Source: Atopsyche davidsoni
Lineage: Eukaryota; Arthropoda; Insecta; Trichoptera; Hydrobiosidae
Direction: 5' to 3'
DNA length: 64,000 nucleotides
NCBI GenBank assembly: GCA_022113835.1
Contig: JAILWY010000028.1
Coordinates: 3,844,001-3,908,000 of the forward strand
The notes beneath the pieces are model-generated. The model was given only the letters and a program-made list of their open reading frames with translations, had not been told where the DNA came from and ran no database searches. The position numbers and the translations under genes are program-made. Position 1 is the first letter of the stretch; every line of letters starts with the position of its first letter. Positions 37,770 to 48,864 of this stretch are shown in pieces.

Positions 37770-38195
37770 GGTTAATACACCTATACCTCGCTTTACGGCC
37801 TAGATACGTTCCACGAAACATGGCCGCTAACCGAAAAGCCGCATAACGAATCAATTATTCCAATACAAATTCAATGGGATCGGTTCCAAATTTGTTAAAT
37901 ATGTAACACTTTTTATACATTCCAAACATGGTTCATTGTTGATAATTTTAATTCCTTCCATGATTCAATGATGCTGCCAACAGCATCCGTGATGTTATAG
38001 TTTTTCCAAAATGTTTTAATTAATATGCCTTAAAAGTGGCTGTTGCACCCTGATCCATTGGTTGGATCAGAGCTGTTGTATTTTTCGGAAGGTATTCAAT
38101 CATGACATCTTCAGATAGCTCGGATAAATTAGTAGGATGCCCTGGTGCATTATCCAAAATTAGCAAAGCCTTGTTGGCTAAGGGTCTAGGTCGCA
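37770..38195 (-). pseudogene. Tigger/pogo-type transposase relic with one element end
   Basis: On the minus strand ALLILDNAPGHPTNLSEL, YLPKNTTALIQPMDQGA and TFKAY (38170-38020) form the classic DDE-domain C-terminal block of Tigger/pogo/jerky-type transposases. The rest of the enzyme is absent. To the left, the plus sequence ACCTCGCTTTACGGCCTAG (from about 37780), with repeated 'GCCGCATAACG' wording, resembles a Tigger-type terminal region. On the other side the relic is cut by a TTAA-type MITE starting at about 38178. Confidence 0.75.
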
Positions 38196-38632
38196 TAATC
38201 GAGTTTTTTTTGATCATTTTCTAGTCCGTTTTGCGAAAAATCCACTGCACCAATCTAAAGTTAGATACATCTCTTCTTCCGAACAAAATATATTTTTATT
38301 TCTTATAAGTTTACTATTAATATGATAAATATGTGTTTTTCCGATTGAAGTGTACGAATTTGGAGATTCATCTGGTCCATTTTACAAGAGTCCTAAACAT
38401 TTAAAAGTTTTTTTTTCAATTGATATTAAAAGATTAAATATATACCATGTGCGTCTTATTATTTTAAAAATAAAAAAAAAAAAAATCTTTAACAAACTTT
38501 GGTTTTGAAAAGTCGTTATTTTATCAACATCTTCAAGATTTTATTTTACCCTGAAAATGGACGTTAATTAAACAATAAAAAATAGATAAATATAATTTAT
38601 AGTTTTTTAATACTCTATAAAAAAATGAATAC
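38178..38632 (-). mobile_element. TTAA-type MITE copy inserted at the Tigger relic
   Basis: CTAAGGGTCTA at 38178 is the inverted right terminus. The interior runs in reverse order through TTTTTCCGATTGAAGTG (about 38337) and AACTTTGGTTTTGAAAAGTC (about 38495) to about 38632, where the outer left part is missing. It abuts the Tigger transposase relic. Confidence 0.7.
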
Positions 38633-38639
38633 TATTTAT

Positions 38640-39459
38640 ATAACAATTAAGCAGTACAAAGAACTTATTAATTAATTAAATTCTTACATAGAACGCTTCC
38701 GTTGCCCGCCCCTGCACAGTAATATCAAAATAACATTGAAGTGTGAAAATACCCCCCGGAGGTCATTAAAACCTCAACTTTTTTCTTGTTCTCAAACAGG
38801 AGTCTTATCAGAAGCGAATGCTTATAAAGATAAGAGGAGATGAAATTAAGAGGGTCTCGAGAACAATGTTATAAATATATAACTAACCCAACCCCTCGTG
38901 GCCCACTTGACTCGAGTTCGGAGGGGTGGGACCGCATTTGTAAATACAATCTTACGCGTTTTTATAAAAAAATTATCTGCACATAAAATTTAAATTTTAT
39001 AAAAAAACTTTACACGTATTATATTAGTTTGATGCAATTGCAACAATAAATAGTTTGAAGTACTGATTGTACAGTTTTAAGTCAAGATAACAATTTATAT
39101 AAATATTACAAGTGGTTTTATTTATATGTCATACAAGGTGAATCATAACTCAAAACATAATTTAAAAAAATAAAAATTTCGGTTTAATAATTTCTACATT
39201 ACTCTGTCGTGCTCTTTCGGTATTAAATTAAATTAATTTTGTTACCTTTTGTCAGTAAGTAAGCAAGTGGACTGGCAAGTGGTTAGTCAGTCCGCCCCCC
39301 CCTTGCAGGGGCTATGTTGCGTCTCGCTCTAACACCTTTGTTGCGGCATAGCTCGGTCTCGCTCTAGCACTGTTACTTGCCTGAAGTTATCAAACTTAGT
39401 AGCGACTGCGAGGACGAGCGTCTCTTGCCAGTCTGCTGTGACTGTTTTAATATCATCTA

Positions 39460-39460
<1 letters not shown>
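38640..39460. other. AT-rich sequence without a recognised gene
   Basis: A GC-richer portion at 39260-39440 precedes the long (AT)n tract; no supported ORF. Confidence 0.45.

Positions 39461-39462
<2 letters not shown>

Positions 39463-39525
<63 letters not shown>
39463..39525. repeat. Long (AT)n microsatellite
   Basis: About 31 AT dinucleotides. Similar, shorter (TA)n tracts at about 39828-39856 and 40160-40176 sit at the same place in the next two tandem units. Confidence 0.95.
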
Positions 39526-39529
<4 letters not shown>

Positions 39530-39540
39530 CACGTGTATCA

Positions 39541-39820
39541 TCTCCTCAGTGGATCGTAGGAGGTAAGTGATATATCTCTTTCTTTGTTAATCGATTTTTA
39601 GGAAGGATAGTGCAGTGGTTTATTCTTTACAGAAGATGTATTAATTTATGTATTTTTGCTGCCCAATAGCAATATCATTTCATTATAAAGCACTGTCATT
39701 AAGATCTGATATTCTTTCAGCAGCATGCTGTGAAAAATATAAAAAATACTTCCAGAACACATCCCCCTATAATTCTTGTAAGTTCATTACTACATTACCG
39801 ATCTTTTACATACGCTCAGG

Positions 39821-39858
<38 letters not shown>

Positions 39859-40455
39859 GCATCTTCTCAGTGGATCGTAGGAGGTTAGTGATATATCTAT
39901 ATCTTTGTCAATCGATTTTTGGGAAGGATAGTGTAGTGGGTCATTCTATACAGAAGATGTATTAATTTATGTATTTTTGCTGCCCAATAGCAATATCATT
40001 TCATTATAAAGCACTGTCATTAAGATCTGATATTCTTTCAGCAGCGTGCTGTAGAAATAATAGCAGGAGCTTCTATAAAAAGTAATTCCAGAACACATTC
40101 CTTCACAATTATTGTAAGTTCATTACTACATTACCGATATTTTACACACGCTCAGGGTTTTATATATATATATATTATTTTTCATGTGCACCTCTTCAGT
40201 GGATCGTAGGAGGTTAGTGATATATTTCTATCTTTGTTAATGGATTTTTGGGAAGGATAGTGCAGTAGTTCATTCTATACAGAAGATGTCTTAATTTATG
40301 TATTTTTGCTGCCCAATAGCAATATCATTTAATTACAAAGCACTGTCATTAAGATCTGATATTCTTTAAGCAGCATGCTGTAGAAATAATAGCAGGAGCT
40401 TCCCACCTATAAAAAATACTTCCAGAACACATCTCCCCACAATTCTATATATATA
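39541..40455 (+). repeat. Tandem triplication, about 325-bp unit, each linked to an (AT)n tract
   Basis: CTCAGTGGATCGTAGGAGGT-type starts at 39541, 39862 and 40192. Shared blocks include TTTTTGCTGCCCAATAGC, CACTGTCATTAAGATCTG and TACATTACCGAT. Each unit ends in (TA)n of different length. The first unit carries a perfect donor-like GGAG|GTAAGT; the other two have GTTAGT. Confidence 0.9.
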
Positions 40456-41063
40456 TATTCCTCATCCAGCTATGGACTAAAGGAGCACATTATTTTGATG
40501 AGTATTTCTAGTATCCCCACTACCCAATGAGGCAAAAAATCCATTTATCCGTTGCTACTTTTATGTAGCATACTTTGGAACAAATTAGTATCATCCTGGG
40601 ACCTGAAAAAACCTGGAAAAAAAACCATAATCGTTATCTAGGTGCAAAAGTTTAAAATTTTCCACTTACATTTTTAAAATTACTCTATTATGCTTTTAGA
40701 TAGATGAAAAAGTACCTGCTTGGCCACCTATTCATAAGAAGAAGTGTGTCTATAGAGATTATCCGAGTTTGAATGTCTTCCTCTATTAAAATAAACATAA
40801 AAATAAGCAAGAAAATACCTTATCTTGTATGGTCAATCGTGTAGAATTAATGAAGAATCGATTTTTTGAAATACTTATATATACTTTTTTTATCATAATA
40901 TTTGAACCAACACGTCCATCGCCATTGCAGCCAAACTTTTTATTCATGCTAAAACAGTCATGAATTGGACATAATCATTGATGGTTTTTTTTATGTTGTT
41001 TCAACTCCATTAATGTAATTGTTTCTTGTGCCCGTACTGGTGAGAAAGAGGTGCTCGTTTCAG

Positions 41064-41227
41064 GCTGGGAAAAAGCAATAAACATGCTTGGACTACAAAC
41101 AGAAACCACCCCAGACTTCTGGCTGAAATTCCAGCTCGGGTTTTATGTAGCAGTGAAATATAACCTCTACATAAACCAAGAAGACGGCCTGGCACGAAGA
41201 TACAGCCTTCTGTCTACCTTGATTTGA
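41064..41227 (+). CDS. Candidate terminal exon of an unidentified plus-strand gene
   Basis: After an acceptor (gctcgtttcag, ending 41063) the plus strand reads WEKAINMLGLQTETTPDFWL, then KFQLGFYVAVKYNLYINQ, to a TGA at 41225-41227. Composition is GC-richer and amino-acid use is protein-like. AATAAA lies 51 bases past the stop, as expected for a last exon. The frame needs an upstream exon ending with one base, and I cannot identify it. Other frames here are also fairly open (minus-strand ORFs of 61 and 65 codons), which weakens the case. It could also be a relic of a mobile element. The protein is not recognised. Confidence 0.35.
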
Positions 41228-41277
41228 GATCCGAGACCAAATTCGTTGCAAGGATGTCCACTGTGATGTATATTTGA

Positions 41278-41283
41278 AATAAA
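41278..41283 (+). terminator. Candidate polyadenylation signal after the 41-kb exon
   Basis: AATAAA on the plus strand, 51 bases after the TGA that closes the candidate terminal exon. Confidence 0.35.
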
Positions 41284-41540
41284 TCATCATTTGTATTCAA
41301 TTCCAATTGTAGCATTTGTAAAGGCTTATAAAGAGGAAAAGGCAAGTGGGCAATAATTCTTCAATGATTCGTAAACTAAACGAATGCTTCATATGAGTAA
41401 CAAAGCAGGCAAGCAGGTGTGCTACCTGCTAGACTGCAGTCCTGTATTCGTTATCAACAGAGCCTGTTTGATAATGCCAACCAATAAAAATGTATATGAG
41501 TAAAAATCACTCAAGTATTTTACGTATTGTTTAAGATGCT

Positions 41541-41865
41541 ATTATACACACTTAGAAAATAAAATATTAATACAATTATCATAATTTTTGTATCGTGATA
41601 AACTCATCACTAAATACTGTATTTCAAAAAATCAATGTTTTAATAAAAAATTAAAAAAACACACTAGAAAACACGTATAGAAATTCAGTTTTGTGATTAT
41701 TTAAAATACTATTATACACACTTAGAAAAAAAAATTATCATAATTTTTGTATCGTGATAAATTTATCACTATATACTGTATTTCAAAAAATCAATGTCTT
41801 AATAAAAAAATTAAAAAAACACACTAGAAAACACGTATAAAAGATCAGTTTTGTGATAAATAGGT
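41541..41865 (+). repeat. Tandem duplication, 170-bp unit, two copies
   Basis: ATTATACACACTTAGAAAA starts at 41541 and 41711. Shared blocks include CATAATTTTTGTATCGTGAT and CACACTAGAAAACACGTATA. The second copy holds the palindrome GTGATAAATTTATCAC. Confidence 0.88.
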
Positions 41866-44815
41866 TAGTTTATAAATTATATATTAAAATTACTATTTTT
41901 CATGAATCGTGTTTTTTTCTGTTTTTGCATAAAATAAACAATGATTGAACGGTTAAATTTATTTTAAAAATAATAAATAAATGTAATATTTTAAAATGGA
42001 TGTTTTTAGCGATACTAGTTTACGTGTAAGCGGAAATTCTTATCTGCAGGTAGTCAATAATATATTCTAATAGTTCTGTTCTTGCGTACGTGCAAATCTT
42101 GCATGTGACTTATTGTTACAACAAATATAAAACGACACGTCGATATATTTTTTTGTGAATAATATGATGAAATATTTTGCGGTGTGATTGCAACACGTAT
42201 TGTCACAAAAAAATATTACACCATCGTATAAATATAAAATTTATTCGAGCATATAATTGTGCGAGTACTCACCATATTAGAAAAAAAATATAAAATTTTA
42301 ATGATAGGTCTTTGTGTATATGTGATAAAAATATTCTTTTTGATCTTGCTGGATGTATTATTTTATATAATAATACAGAGGTGATATTCCATATAATCAC
42401 ACCTGGAGTTCTAACGTTTTTTTTTGTAAATATTGCTTCGTTTATATTATTTATATAGACCGCTTATTACTTGGTATATTAAATTATACCTTTGATAAAT
42501 CTAAGCTTGTCATTATATTTATTATATACAAAACAAACACACCTATTATTCTGTGTGAAAACATACAAATGGTTATATTTTATAACAAAGAATATTTCTA
42601 ACTGTATTACAGGTATTTTTTTTCAATTCATTACATATTAAAATTTTATAAGTCGTGTCATTTTAAAATCCTTGATTTTTTTACAGTACATATTGTACAT
42701 ACATTGTATGTGTAAAATTATTTAAAAAATATATATAATAATAATTAACTATATTTTAGAATAAATATTTGAAGATCAAGACGAAAATAAATTCTCAATT
42801 ACTAAGTGTTTCTTGTTAGATGTAAAACCTTAGGTTTGTAATTACTTTTTCAGTCAGCAAAGGGGTTTGTTTCATTTACAAGTTCGCTGTGCAATAATTG
42901 ATCTCATTTTCCCTTCTCAGAGAAAGCAATTAATCCACATTGTAGATAAACCACGCCATTTGTAACCACCCTGTACAAGGCATGTCTAAATACTGCCAAT
43001 TAATACCACCATTAATCTAATATAATATAGCATATTCTGTTTAATATTACGGTAGGTATTCAATTAACAAACCTTCGTTTTAAAGGTGAGGAATTACGCT
43101 TGATTTGTTGTTTCAGGGGCACAAACGAAATTTTCGTAGTACACTAGCCGTTTGGCTATAATCTGTCCATATAAAACTGATTATTAAATGAGTAAACTGC
43201 TTAAATAAAATATTTTTTGTTTAAATAAAATATCAACTATATGAACGGTGATTGACTATTTGCGATTGAATTTCGTAAAAAATATAAAAATAGATTTAAT
43301 GCTAATCAAAGTCTTATGAAATAATAAAAATTAAATTTCCAGTTTTGGGAGTATTTTAAAATCGGTGGTATATTGTAATTATTCGATGTATTATTCATTT
43401 GTGTACTTTGCGAAAACACAACATTTAAATTAATTTAAAATTCACAGAGAAAATGAATATTTATTAACTGCTAAGAAATTGATTGAATTCAGGGGAAATA
43501 TATAAAAATATCTATTGAAAATTTGGTAATACAGTGATTTTAATTTGTGGTTTTGAAGAAAAAAAACCGTTGGTGTAAGATAAATTGCCTGTTGGCAGGC
43601 GCTAAAGTGTTTTTTTTATTATTTTAATCTATATTTAGATTAATGATAAAAAATATAATTATGCTTTTTTTTTTAATTATTGGTTTTTGTGAACACAAAT
43701 CACGTTGATATATTTTTCTAAGAGTTTCTTTAATCAATTTTCAATATTTAAAAAAATGTTCTTAATCATTATCTATAATTATGCTTCCACTAAAAAGTGG
43801 AAGTAATCAAAAAAAATTCAGATGGATTTTAAAAAGTTTTAAATAGAGTGAAAAATATCAACAACAAAAAAAACTTTGCAATGAGGCAACACATCAAAAT
43901 AAAATAATAAAATTTTAATATTTAATGGAAAATAATTTTTTTAATAAGGCATTATTGTTAATTACTTTTAAGGGACATTCGCGTTCATAAATCTTCTTAA
44001 AATACAAAGTTTTGATTAAAAAAAGACGTTTGATGTTTTAAACTGCTTTAATTTTATGCTAATTAATTTAGTCAAATACAAGGGGATTATGAAAATGATA
44101 ATTCAGGAAGCAATTGTGCTTGTCAAAAGTGATTAAGCCCTGAAAAGACGACAACGATTTATTTGTAGACTTTTCTGATTCTGCGTATTCTTAAATATTA
44201 AATAACTAAATAGATTATCTATCACTATCACTATCACGCCATGAAATTATACCAATCAAGCCAAGAAGCTAAGCAAGCTTTTATAAGTACACAAAAGCGA
44301 TGAAATTATTTTTCATAGACCATTAAACCGACATTTATATATATATCAAGATCTTTTTCTTCCCCATCCTGTTAAAATTAATAATCCAGCATTTGTAGAG
44401 CATTATCCTGAGGAGGCTTCTATTCAGGTCTCAAGAACAATCCTTACATATTCATCCTCTACCCTTTGTGAACGCAGCTCGGGTCTGGAACCTGAACGGG
44501 GAATGTTTTATAAGGGTGATTCGTGAAAGCATACTTTACCAATTAAAATATGACAAAAAAATTGGATTTTAATAAAAATTTTGATTCATAAAATATGTAA
44601 TTCATATAATTCGTAAATATTTTTGTAAAATGCGTACTACTATAGAAAAACGCATGAACCAGCTTTTTTCAATTTTGTGATGGTTTATAAAAGCCTCCAG
44701 GCTCTCCCCATTATGTTGCTTTATTATGTGCCCTGAGCGTGTGTAAAGGATCTGTAATAGAGTAGTGGACTTGGAATGATTGTGGAGGGATGTGAAGTAC
44801 CTTGTCGAGGTATTG
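41866..44815. other. AT-rich sequence without a recognised gene
   Basis: Very AT-rich with long A/T runs; no ORF, repeat family or element end that I can support. Confidence 0.5.
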
Positions 44816-44819
44816 TTTA

Positions 44820-44945
44820 TATAACTTGCTGTAGAAGGAGTATCAGATCTAAACACCAGAGCTTTAGCTTAGAAAACCATGAACACTGGCTCAGTTGAGT
44901 ATATTCTTAATGAAATGATGATCTTGATGAAGATGATAAAACCCT
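44820..44945 (+). repeat. Distant copy of the 'AACACTGGCTCAG' repeat family
   Basis: GTAGAAGGAGTATCAGATCT, then ACACCAGAGC and AACCATGAACACTGGCTCAG, match the blocks at 1370, 1750, 2340 (inverted) and 2450, about 43 kb away. Confidence 0.65.
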
Positions 44946-46742
44946 TTGGTATAATGATCACTGCGTTTTTGGGCATCATGCTGCATTTTTGATTGAAATT
45001 TCCGACGTTTACATCCCTAGAGATGTCTTACATTCTGACCGAAACTCATAATTAATACCACCTTTCGAATAGGCTAGTTATTGTATTTATTATGATTGAC
45101 AGGGAATTCGCTCAAACAGACAGATATTATTATATGTATTCTGATAGTTGGGGAAATATTTTTTTCGAAATGAAGGCTGCGAGACTTTGACGCGGGTTCA
45201 TGGCTTTTTATAGCCTAAAATATTAATTATGTGAATAATGTGGCTGGCGAGTGCGAGGTTGTCGTACCAGGGGTCTGAAAAATTCAAAGGAAGGAGCTTT
45301 TGATTGTTCGCGAGTTTAGAGTTCAGGTAACGAGGCATTTGACCTTTGAAAATGCCGTACATGGACAAAACCTTGCAGGTATTTCAATTAAATTATTGGA
45401 AGTAAATCTATTCTCAAAGGGGTTTTTAAGGCATATATTAAAAAAAATGTTTTCGTGGATTATTTATTAAAATATTTTGTATGCAGGTAATGTCAAGTGG
45501 GTGGAAAAAATCTTACATATATTTAAATTATATTATATGCGAGTAATACGGTATTATGCCTTTAGGGGATGTTTTTGTTTTCGTGGATGATTTCAAAGAA
45601 ATATAGATGTATTTACATCAAGTACGCTATTTCAAAGTCTAATTGATTGTTAAGTAAAGTAATATTTTTCTCTTCGTCTAAGAAATATGCACAACAAAAT
45701 AAATAAAACAAGATAATTAAAATGTATTATTTTGTTGTGATTTCGAATAATATTTTTTATTTTTTTATTTAACATGGAGCTTTTGTGTATTAAAAAAAAT
45801 TAAATCGCTTATACGTTTAGAGGAAAATTACGAAAAAACCTCTGTTTTTGATAACCTTCCTTATAACCTTCAATATAAATAAAAGGTAAATTACTGAAAT
45901 TCAGTTCTTACATGATTCTACTTAGGTAGGGGAAGATTTTTGTCTAGTAGAAAATTAGCAATGGCTGATTGTTATTATTATAGTAATGGATATTGACATA
46001 AATATATATATAATATAGATAGCAAACCACAATATAGGATCAATATTTAGAGCAGGAGAGACCGTAATTATCTTCTAAGCTCCAAACTCAATGCTTGAAA
46101 TCTCTTTGTCTTCAGACAATATATTCTCTGGTGCCTAAGATTCTTTGCAAGCAATTAAATTACAATCGTAATACAAAGGATCACCTTCTAGTACGTACAT
46201 TTTGTATTTTGTAATATTAAATTTACTTAATTGAATTGTTAATTAATCTACATATAATATTTTCCACTTGCTAGATGCGTGTATCGATAATTTTATTCGA
46301 CAGTAACCGTTCGAGAAATTTAGTTAGGGAAAAGAAAATTAAGAAATGTGAAGAGGTTATGAAATTACAAAACTCGATGATCGGTGATCGAAATAAAGAA
46401 ATTAAGGCTCTATTTATATAATTTATATTATCTGTATAAATATGTTCAAGAGTTTAATATTCTTACCACGACACTCGGTACATTTAAGGACAAATTACGA
46501 TGAAAATCAAATAAGAAATCGACAATTAAATCCGACCCTCTGCAGTTAAGGGATATTCTTTTTCTTTAATTATTATATTAATATATATATAGTTATAAAA
46601 AGATACTAAGTTAAATTGTTCAGTTTGTTAATCATAACTACTGTAAACTTAACAATCGCGTAGAAACTGCAGTACAAGAAACTAGAATTATCGGGAAACT
46701 AATTTCATAACTTTGTACTTGTTGGGAATTGCCTTTGTGTTG

Positions 46743-46745
<3 letters not shown>

Positions 46746-46819
<74 letters not shown>
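46746..46819. repeat. Longest (AT)n microsatellite of the window
   Basis: About 37 AT dinucleotides without interruption. Confidence 0.96.
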
Positions 46820-47370
46820 CATTAATTATATATTGTTTATAATAAAAAATATGAAAAAAGAAATGTACATCTGGTCAGTTAATCTACTTTTTGTTGTTAA
46901 ATCTTATCATTTCATTCATTAAAATAAAAAAATACTAATAAATTTTTTAAGTGGAATTGCTGTTAACCTTTTTTTTTATTTATACTTCATTATAAATATT
47001 AATACCTAATAAATAATTTCTGAATATGTATTCATACGAGTACAAATCCGAAAATTGATATGATACATTGAGAACAGACCGGACAAATCAATCAATTCAT
47101 ATTAATTATTATAAAAAATACACAATGAAATGAATAAAAAAATATATATATCAAATCATCCATCAATTAATTTGATAACAAAGTGAATATTTTTGCTTCA
47201 GAATTTTCAGATACTGAAAAAAAACCAGTACTTTCAAACGATATTAATTATTTGATTCTCGTAATATTTACACAAGTATTTTTTTTATATTTAATTTTTA
47301 CACTTATAAATTTTATTTTATTTTAAAATATGCTGTTATTAATAAAAATACATATTTAAAAGATAAGACA

Positions 47371-47391
47371 TTGTGTGTGTGTGTGTGTGTG
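47371..47391. repeat. (GT)n microsatellite
   Basis: About ten TG dinucleotides; a short (ATT)n and T-run tract follows at 47440-47475. Confidence 0.9.
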
Positions 47392-48717
47392 AAGATTTTT
47401 TTGATTGTATTAGAGAATATACATAAAAGTACAAATATATATATTATTATTATTATTATTTTTTTTTTTTTTTTGAATGTTTAAGTCTTTAAAAGAAGCT
47501 TTTATAATTACCACAAGTAGTGAACAATAATTAATAATTATGATATCCCAGCTTCTAATCGGGGTGGTGCATTTTTTTTATTTCAGTTTTTTCAATTTTG
47601 TTATACTACATAATGGCTTTAATATTTCAAGTTTTAGTGCAAGTTTTTTTGGCATACAATAAGATAAATCCCAAAGACTTGGCATCCCAAATCTAACTGA
47701 ATGTCCAAAAGAAACCTTGCTTGATATCTGTACAAGTTAGGGGTTATTGGAGGTATGTCTAGGGTTGTTTGTGAAATTTCATATCCTAATTGAAACTTCC
47801 CTACATTTACTTATATTAGCAAGGGAGCCGTAGAAACCTTACCAGAGAACCCAGATCTAACCCTTAATGATTTCGTTAGGGGTAGAGACTGAGATAAGGC
47901 CTTACGTTATGCTAATATATCATTAAATTCCATGGTCTAACTAAAATATTGATGTATGTTATCTATCAAAGTAAATAATACTACTTGTTTTTTTTACATG
48001 TAAAAATAAATATTATACTATAAGTAAAAGCTTACTACGTTTACAGCTATTTCGATATTTTATAAAGAGATAGGTGTTTCAACAATTTACTGATTCAATG
48101 TGTACTACTGCATATTTAAATAACCAATATTTAAATACAAAACGAGAGCAACGGTTATAACAAGAAGAGGGTGTAGAAATTGTTTTTTTTTTTTGCAGAG
48201 TGGATGGAAAGTTTAATATAAGGGCTGCATATTAAAACAGATAACAGGTAGAGTATGTAAATATATTGTTCAATCATTAAACACACTGAAAAAGCGTTAC
48301 ATTGAAATTTTTATCTTACCTGATATGCTCTTAAAACAATCTTAGCTTCAAATATTTTTATTCCCAGATAAAATAAAAATATTTCAGGGTTTCTCTCGTG
48401 TGTAAAATCAGAGATAAACTCTTCAAGTGTCCTTGACCGAATCTGTCTCGAAGCACGCCTTTACTGATTGAAGTATAGTTTTCGCTCAAAACTCACACCC
48501 CATGGGTCACCATGAGCACACAAGGAGGGGATGTTTTCAGGACTGTAAAAAGACAATCTACGCTCTGGGGAACTCAAAACTTCAGCTTTCATCGAGGTTG
48601 TATTTTATTTTCTTCCTTTTGCGATATAGACATCTAAAAATACTCAAAAGCCAATTCTAGACACGGACTCACAATTTAACCCACTACTACATTTCAACTG
48701 TTATAACATGTAAAACC

Positions 48718-48723
48718 TTTATT
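48718..48723 (-). terminator. Candidate polyadenylation signal of the DUF1397 gene
   Basis: AATAAA on the minus strand lies about 142 bases after the stop codon at 48865. It is the first canonical hexamer I see downstream. Confidence 0.45.
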
Positions 48724-48864
48724 ATTTTTTGTAATGCATGTGAACAAGTGTTTCATATTCACGTATACACATTTTAAATATTTTTTTGTTGTTACTGTGA
48801 TCAATTTGATTAGCATTTTGAGTTAAGCGTACGTGGGTGTGTTTAAATACGTTTTCGATATGCC

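Larger units (their letters stand above)
44946..48600. other. AT-rich sequence with one GC-richer island and microsatellites
   Basis: Island at 45170-45370 (contains TTCAG|GTAACG at about 45328 and CCTTTGAA, a TCF-type site) without a credible ORF. The rest is A/T-rich up to the 3' flank of the DUF1397 gene. Confidence 0.45.

Noticed and set aside
39329..39559. Two ORFs rich in alternating Tyr-Ile
   Set aside because: They are translations of the (AT)n microsatellite.
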